10,110 nucleotides of DNA, from contig CAJPOH010000014.1 in assembly GCA_905372205.1 (NCBI GenBank), positions 1-10,110 on the forward strand. Reading direction: 5' to 3'. This document shows, in pieces, positions 5,671 through 10,110 of the stretch. A model generated the notes under the pieces. That model made no database searches and had not been told where the DNA came from. It saw nothing but the letters and a program-made list of their open reading frames with translations. Position 1 is the first letter of the stretch. Each line of letters begins with the position of its first letter. Position numbers and translations under genes: made by a program. Source of the stretch: an uncultured Treponema sp. (GTDB taxonomy: Bacteria; Spirochaetota; Spirochaetia; Treponematales; Treponemataceae).

Positions 5671-8600
5671 ATGAAAAAATTTTTTTTATTATCTATTTTG
5701 TGTGTTTTATTCTTTATTGGGTGTAAAGATCAAAACACTCCACAAGAGCCTGCACCGCAACCACCAAAAGATGTTATTGGGCTTGAAAAATTGGTATGTA
5801 ATGGCAAGTCCATTTTGGCAAAAATGAATAGTAAACTTTATTGTGATTTTGGTAGAGTTGAAAAATATTCTATTGAATTAGTTGCAAAGCCAATAAATGC
5901 TGAAATTGTAGATATTAGTGTTACAGTTGATGGGGCTCAAGCTAAAGGTTCTGTTCCAAACTATACTTGTTATCTATTGGATGGTGTTAATAATATCAAG
6001 ATAGTTCTAACCTCAAAAAAAGATCCATCTACCACAAAAGAATACAAAATAAGAGTGGTTAAATCTACTTCTAATGTTCCTAGCACAGAAGGCTCAAAAC
6101 TAAAAGAGATTAAAGTTGATGGTGTTGATATTCTTTCAAAGTTCAATAAGAAATATATTTGTGAACTTTCAGATGTAGAGCAAACTAAAAACGAGATATC
6201 TTTATTCGTTTTGCCACATAATTCAAGTGCCACTGTTACTGTTGTAAATGGTGGCGAAACAGTGGAAAAAACTGTAGCTAATACATATAAAGTTCCTATT
6301 CACTATGGGCAAAATAATATCAATGTTTTAGTGAAATCTGAAAAAGAAGGAGGAATAATATATAAAATAGTTATCTATCGTGAGCAAGAACTAGGATTAA
6401 AATCATTTAAGGTTGAAGGAATTGAATGTTGTGATGAAAATACGGGAACTCTCACAAAGGATATTCTGGAATTTCAGCAGGAAAAGGTTAAGGTTAGTGT
6501 TGTGGCAAAAAATACTGAAGCAACGCTCACATTTAAGCAAAATGGAAAAGAAATAGAAGCTAATAATGGCTTTTATAATCTTGATTTAGAAAAAGGCAAA
6601 AATGGTATTGAAGTTGTAGTAAGCACTAAAGATGGGCTTAGGAACAATATCTACACAATATTTTTTAGAAAGATATCTCCATTAAGTAGTGGTTTAATAA
6701 AACTAGCAGCTGATGGATATGACTTAATTCATCTTTTATCTTCGTCAAATTCTATAACACTCTTCCCTCGACATAATGATGTTTCAAAATTAAAACTTGA
6801 AGTTTTAGCAACTTCTAACATCACAATAAAAGTGAAGCTTGAAAGTGATGATATTAGTGGCACAGAAGGTGTTTATAATATTGACCTAAAGGAAGGAAAT
6901 AATAATATCATAGTTGGTCTTTATGAAGGTGCAACACCTTCTGAAAGCTATTCTATTTTTGTAAAAAGGTATGTAAAACCAGAAGTTCCTATATCACCAG
7001 AAGCTGATGAAGTTGAAGTAACTTTTGTGCTTTCTGATGGTGTAAATGGTTCTGCTGTTGACGGCTCTTATATAAACATTTCAAAAACACAGAGTTCAGA
7101 TACACCTAAACGCATTTTAGTGAAAAATGGAAAAGCAAAAACAAATCTTAAAAAAGATAGTTTTTATGACTTTAAGGTTGAAGGGCGAAATGATGCTTAT
7201 GATGTAAAAAAATATGCAGCATCTGATGTGATTTCTTATTATATTGGGAATGAAGCAGTAGTAGTTCCTATAGTGCAACGCCCAATGCAGAGAATCACTA
7301 AAAAGGCTATAGCTCCGATAGCTAGTAGCGTAAAATTTGGCACAGAAGTATTAACTGCTGGCAATATAACGAATAGTGATGTTATGAAAAAAATTACTAT
7401 GGAACTTACAACAGTAGCTCATATAGAAAAACTTGATCTTAGCACTCCGCTCCCAATGCTCGGAATAGGTTTTGTTCCTTCTACTGAAGAAGATGCAAGT
7501 TCTGGTGTTATTACGGCAAATATGGATCAAGATTCCACCAAATCAGGCGATGAGTGGAAGTCTGTTTGTTCTTGGACTAGCAGTGCTTCTTTAATAAATG
7601 AAGAAGATGTGGTTATAGTGGTTTACGATGTTGCAAGTAATAGGCTTGAATATCATATTCGTATTAGACCATCAAATGCGATAGCGGATGAAGATGATGC
7701 ACTTTCTATAATGGATATGTCTTTGAAATTTGAAAGACTTCCAACGCCTTCTAATATTTACTCTGTAGGTCAAGATGAAGGGACTAAAAAATCATCTCAC
7801 TATAAATCTAATATTTCTTTTTATGCAAAAAAAGGAGGAGCATCGGTCTCACTAAAGGGATTTGATCTTTATAGAAAATGTGTAGAAGATTCCAGCGATT
7901 ATAAGCTTATAAAGCATGTTCTCTATAAAACTCCTAAAAGTCAAAAACATGAAGTAGCGGACACTGATGCAGGCTTAGAAGATGAAAAAACGTATCAATA
8001 TAAGGTAGTAGCTTACACAAATGACAACAAGAAAAGCAAATTAGATAAGTCAGATAGCCTTTCAATTAAAGTGCCAAAAAGTGCATCTTTGTTATTGGAA
8101 TATCCTGTTGATAAGGCTATTACAGTATCTGAAGCAAAAAAATTGGGTTATGTGTTTAAGTTTTCTAATTCTAAAATATTAAAAGATGCTGTGGAAATTA
8201 GAGCTGGGTTTTTAATCTCGAGTAGGGCAGGGCAAGTGTTGCATGGCTCAAAGTTTAGATATGTTTTTGATGATGGTAATGGAAAGCCTGAAATCTATTT
8301 TGCTAAAAAGGAAGATGCTATACTTTCTGGAAATTATTATCTTGGCACAAACTATACTATGAAAGGAAGCAAGCTTACAAATAAGAGTATTGAAGAACTT
8401 ATAAGTGTGGATCAAGAAAAAGGAATTATAAAGATTGAAAATGATTTTTTCACTTTAATACAGGCTAATCTTTTAGGGCAAAATACAGTGACATATAAAA
8501 AAGGAGTTGCATATTATTGGGATATTGTTGACTATGGAACTGAGGCAGGCACTGACCTGGATGATAGACCTTGTATGATAATACATAAACCTTCGTCCAA

Positions 8601-8688
8601 TGTTATTATTATTAGCTCCGTAAATGATAGGCTAAATGGAAACAATGCATGGAATGGACGAGCTGAGTTTAGTTTAAGGGCTGAATAG
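5671..8688 (+). CDS. Large lipoprotein with cadherin-like and FnIII-like domains, coupled to a protease gene (1005 aa)
   Basis: The signal peptide is short and very hydrophobic and ends FFIGC (Cys18), a good lipobox, followed by a Pro/Gln-rich tether (residues 22-33). Four cadherin-like beta-sandwich repeats follow at about 37-131, 142-237, 241-334 and 341-433. Each begins with a G-L/K-L-x-x-L/I-x-x-(D/N/E)G-type strand, has an N-N-I or N-G-I strand, and ends with Y-K/T/S-I-x-[VIF]-x-R/K. Residues 447-668 are further beta-rich segments of unknown family. Residues about 690-800 look fibronectin III-like (GFDLYRK, TYQYKVVAYT). The 200-residue C-terminus (WDIVDY, final FSLRAE) is not recognised. 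The stop codon lies 8 bases before a subtilase gene and overlaps its ribosome binding site, so a working partnership with the protease is inferred. No enzymatic motif is seen. Confidence 0.85.
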   Translation: MKKFFLLSILCVLFFIGCKDQNTPQEPAPQPPKDVIGLEKLVCNGKSILAKMNSKLYCDFGRVEKYSIELVAKPINAEIVDISVTVDGAQAKGSVPNYTCYLLDGVNNIKIVLTSKKDPSTTKEYKIRVVKSTSNVPSTEGSKLKEIKVDGVDILSKFNKKYICELSDVEQTKNEISLFVLPHNSSATVTVVNGGETVEKTVANTYKVPIHYGQNNINVLVKSEKEGGIIYKIVIYREQELGLKSFKVEGIECCDENTGTLTKDILEFQQEKVKVSVVAKNTEATLTFKQNGKEIEANNGFYNLDLEKGKNGIEVVVSTKDGLRNNIYTIFFRKISPLSSGLIKLAADGYDLIHLLSSSNSITLFPRHNDVSKLKLEVLATSNITIKVKLESDDISGTEGVYNIDLKEGNNNIIVGLYEGATPSESYSIFVKRYVKPEVPISPEADEVEVTFVLSDGVNGSAVDGSYINISKTQSSDTPKRILVKNGKAKTNLKKDSFYDFKVEGRNDAYDVKKYAASDVISYYIGNEAVVVPIVQRPMQRITKKAIAPIASSVKFGTEVLTAGNITNSDVMKKITMELTTVAHIEKLDLSTPLPMLGIGFVPSTEEDASSGVITANMDQDSTKSGDEWKSVCSWTSSASLINEEDVVIVVYDVASNRLEYHIRIRPSNAIADEDDALSIMDMSLKFERLPTPSNIYSVGQDEGTKKSSHYKSNISFYAKKGGASVSLKGFDLYRKCVEDSSDYKLIKHVLYKTPKSQKHEVADTDAGLEDEKTYQYKVVAYTNDNKKSKLDKSDSLSIKVPKSASLLLEYPVDKAITVSEAKKLGYVFKFSNSKILKDAVEIRAGFLISSRAGQVLHGSKFRYVFDDGNGKPEIYFAKKEDAILSGNYYLGTNYTMKGSKLTNKSIEELISVDQEKGIIKIENDFFTLIQANLLGQNTVTYKKGVAYYWDIVDYGTEAGTDLDDRPCMIIHKPSSNVIIISSVNDRLNGNNAWNGRAEFSLRAE
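5779..6969 (+). repeat. Four cadherin-like beta-sandwich repeats in gene 3
   Basis: Units fall at about 5779-6063, 6094-6381, 6391-6672 and 6691-6969. Each ends in a strand of the pattern Y-x-I-x-x-x-[RK]: EYKIRVVK, YKIVIYRE, IYTIFFRK, SYSIFVKR. Each has a preceding loop with N-[NG]-I (NNIKIVL, NNINVLV, NGIEVVV, NNIIVGL). This pattern is typical of the bacterial cadherin-like (PF12733-type) domain; the family name is from memory, without a search. Confidence 0.75.
7738..8070 (+). other. Fibronectin III-like domain in gene 3
   Basis: Residues about 690-800 carry a FnIII-like strand order. A proline-rich entry (RLPTPSN) comes first, then a strand with GFDLYRK, a short acidic turn (DTDAGLEDEKTY), and the characteristic YQYKVVAYTNDNKKS strand just before a lysine-rich exit. 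The fold call is moderate, because FnIII and related Ig-like folds are hard to tell apart by eye. Confidence 0.55.
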
Positions 8689-8692
8689 GAGG
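8687..8692 (+). promoter_or_regulatory. Shine-Dalgarno of gene 4, overlapping the gene 3 stop
   Basis: AGGAGG includes the last two bases of the TAG stop of gene 3 and lies 4 bases before the ATG at 8697. The overlap implies that ribosomes finishing gene 3 help start gene 4 (translational coupling) and decides the start at 8697. Confidence 0.85.
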
Positions 8693-8696
8693 TTAT

Positions 8697-10110
8697 ATGA
8701 AAAGGTATTTATACATTTTGTTTTTAGTTTCGTTTCTTTTTTCTTGTTCTAATAATCTTTTGCAAGAAACAAAACAAGAAAAAGAAGTGAATGACATGAC
8801 CGAAATAGAAAAGGCATTTTTTGGATATGATGAGGATAAGGTCTATGATTCTTCTATAAATATAAAGGTTGCTTCCCTTAATGATGAAACACTTGATTGT
8901 TTTGTTGCCTCACTAAAAAGCTTGAATGTGAAAGAAGTGGCAAGAGAAAAAGGTTTTAGAGATGGTGAGATGTACCTCACTGTCAAAGCATTTAATTCCT
9001 ATCCTGAAACACTGAAAAAAATAAGACAAATGGAAGGTGTTTTCTATGCAGAACCTAACTATAAAATGGAAATAATAGATCCTTACCCTGATAATGTGCG
9101 TGCTAGAATGCTACAACCTTTTGGTTTAACAGATGGAAATCTTGAAAATGACCCTGTAGGAGAGAAAAAGGAATATGCCCTAGCTATTACAAAAGCATTG
9201 GATGCATATAAGAAGTTTGGATATGGGGATGCTAAAGTTTGGGTAGGTATTGTAGATACGGGAACTAATGCAAACCATGAGGATTTACGTTATGAAGGCG
9301 GAGCTAAGGTTGTCCAGATATTAAAAAATGCTTTTGGAGAAGGTGGTAAGATTATTGATGAAACTGAAATTGGTAATACTGATACTGATATTGGTGGAGG
9401 TCATGGCTCGCATTGCACGGGTATAATTTGTGCTGTTGGAAACAACAATAAAGGTATGGCAGGAGTTGCTTGGAAAAATGTTAAATTTGCATCTTACAAA
9501 GGGGTATCACCTAATAAGACATCTGATCAATCAATATATGGTTCATTGAGAGATTTAGTAGATACTGTGCGAGCTAAAGTTTCTCAAGAAGAACAAGGCA
9601 CAATTCCCGTCAATATGTCTTTAGGCAATGTTCTTGCAGGAAGTTATGGGCTAGAACATATAAATTATGCTCTTTCTAAGGGAGTTTTGCCTATAGTAGC
9701 TAATGGTAATGAGGGACGGATTTTGCCTACCTATCCTGCAGCTTATCCTGGTGTTTTGACTGTTGGGGCATCAGATGATGGAGATGTGAGAGCTGGTTTT
9801 AGCACTTGTGGAGCTTGGCTCAATGTTGTAGCTCCAGGTTTAAATATCATAAGTTTGCATAATATTTCTACTCGTGATTATCTTTATATGTCGGGAACTT
9901 CTATGGCGACTCCTTTTGTTACAGGTCTTATTGCATATTTACTTTCTTTTAATCCAAAATTAACTCCTAATCAGGTAATTGCAATTCTGGAAAAAACAGC
10001 TGATAAGATTGATTCTAACAATCAAGACCCTGTTGGAAGATATGATGAAAATGGTTTTTCTGCGTGGTATGGTTATGGTAGAGTTAATGTGTACGAAGCA
10101 GCTAAGATGG
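8697..10110 (+). CDS. Subtilisin-family (S8) serine protease lipoprotein, dentilisin-like, 3' end outside window
   Basis: 471 codons are open to the window edge without a stop, so the gene is partial. The signal peptide ends LFSC (Cys17), which predicts a lipid anchor. Residues about 50-123, ending in AEPNY, look like an N-terminal subtilase prodomain. The catalytic domain starts near 178 and has every S8 hallmark: Asp187 in GIVDTG, His236 in GGHGSHCTG, the substrate-pocket NMSLG (306-310), the oxyanion Asn338 in NGNEG, and Ser402 in SGTSMATP. It should therefore be an active endopeptidase outside the cytoplasm. Dentilisin (PrtP) of Treponema denticola is the closest type I know; it is made with the lipoproteins PrcB and PrcA from one operon, so the coupled lipoprotein gene upstream fits that plan, though the upstream protein is larger than I recall PrcA being. 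Orthology to prtP is not established. Confidence 0.9.
   Translation, partial: MKRYLYILFLVSFLFSCSNNLLQETKQEKEVNDMTEIEKAFFGYDEDKVYDSSINIKVASLNDETLDCFVASLKSLNVKEVAREKGFRDGEMYLTVKAFNSYPETLKKIRQMEGVFYAEPNYKMEIIDPYPDNVRARMLQPFGLTDGNLENDPVGEKKEYALAITKALDAYKKFGYGDAKVWVGIVDTGTNANHEDLRYEGGAKVVQILKNAFGEGGKIIDETEIGNTDTDIGGGHGSHCTGIICAVGNNNKGMAGVAWKNVKFASYKGVSPNKTSDQSIYGSLRDLVDTVRAKVSQEEQGTIPVNMSLGNVLAGSYGLEHINYALSKGVLPIVANGNEGRILPTYPAAYPGVLTVGASDDGDVRAGFSTCGAWLNVVAPGLNIISLHNISTRDYLYMSGTSMATPFVTGLIAYLLSFNPKLTPNQVIAILEKTADKIDSNNQDPVGRYDENGFSAWYGYGRVNVYEAAKM

Noticed and set aside
8697..10110. Naming gene 4 prtP (dentilisin) outright.
   Set aside because: The S8 hallmarks and lipobox are clear, but the upstream gene does not look like prcA and the C-terminus is missing, so orthology cannot be claimed.

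Overview
The window reads as a stretch of an AT-rich spirochaete chromosome, most likely an oral or host-associated Treponema. The pointers are four consecutive large exported lipoproteins with relaxed spirochaete-style lipoboxes (Cys at residue 25, 22, 18 and 17) and a lipid-anchored subtilisin-family protease of the type known from dentilisin (PrtP) of Treponema denticola. The genus is an inference from gene content; no rRNA or housekeeping gene is present to confirm it.

Layout: bases 1-359 are non-coding apart from a possible 34-37 codon leader ORF. They hold a good sigma70-type promoter (208-236) and a hairpin (301-332) ahead of gene 1. Gene 1 (360-3080) is a 906-aa lipoprotein built from beta-rich modules, a run of 'B' modules followed by alternating A and B modules. 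Gene 2 (3164-5521) is a 785-aa lipoprotein that is almost nothing but eight tandem units of about 86-103 residues. A strong intrinsic terminator (5537-5566) follows it. A separate near-perfect 23-bp RNA-type hairpin (5591-5641) then precedes gene 3. Gene 3 (5671-8688) is a 1005-aa lipoprotein with four cadherin-like beta-sandwich repeats, middle beta domains, a fibronectin III-like segment and an unrecognised C-terminal domain. Gene 4 (8697 to the window edge) is an S8 subtilase lipoprotein with an intact catalytic triad, a probable N-terminal prodomain, and a C-terminus beyond the window.

All four genes lie on the + strand. Genes 1 and 2 (83-bp gap) probably form one transcription unit driven by the 208-236 promoter. 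Genes 3 and 4 (8-bp gap, with the Shine-Dalgarno of gene 4 overlapping the stop codon of gene 3) look translationally coupled. The picture is a surface or periplasmic lipoprotein locus: three modular adhesin- or scaffold-like proteins beside a membrane-anchored protease. By analogy with the PrcB-PrcA-PrtP complex, gene 3 may be the partner or substrate of the protease; that is inference, not shown by the sequence. I see no tRNA, rRNA, CRISPR array, insertion sequence or phage gene.
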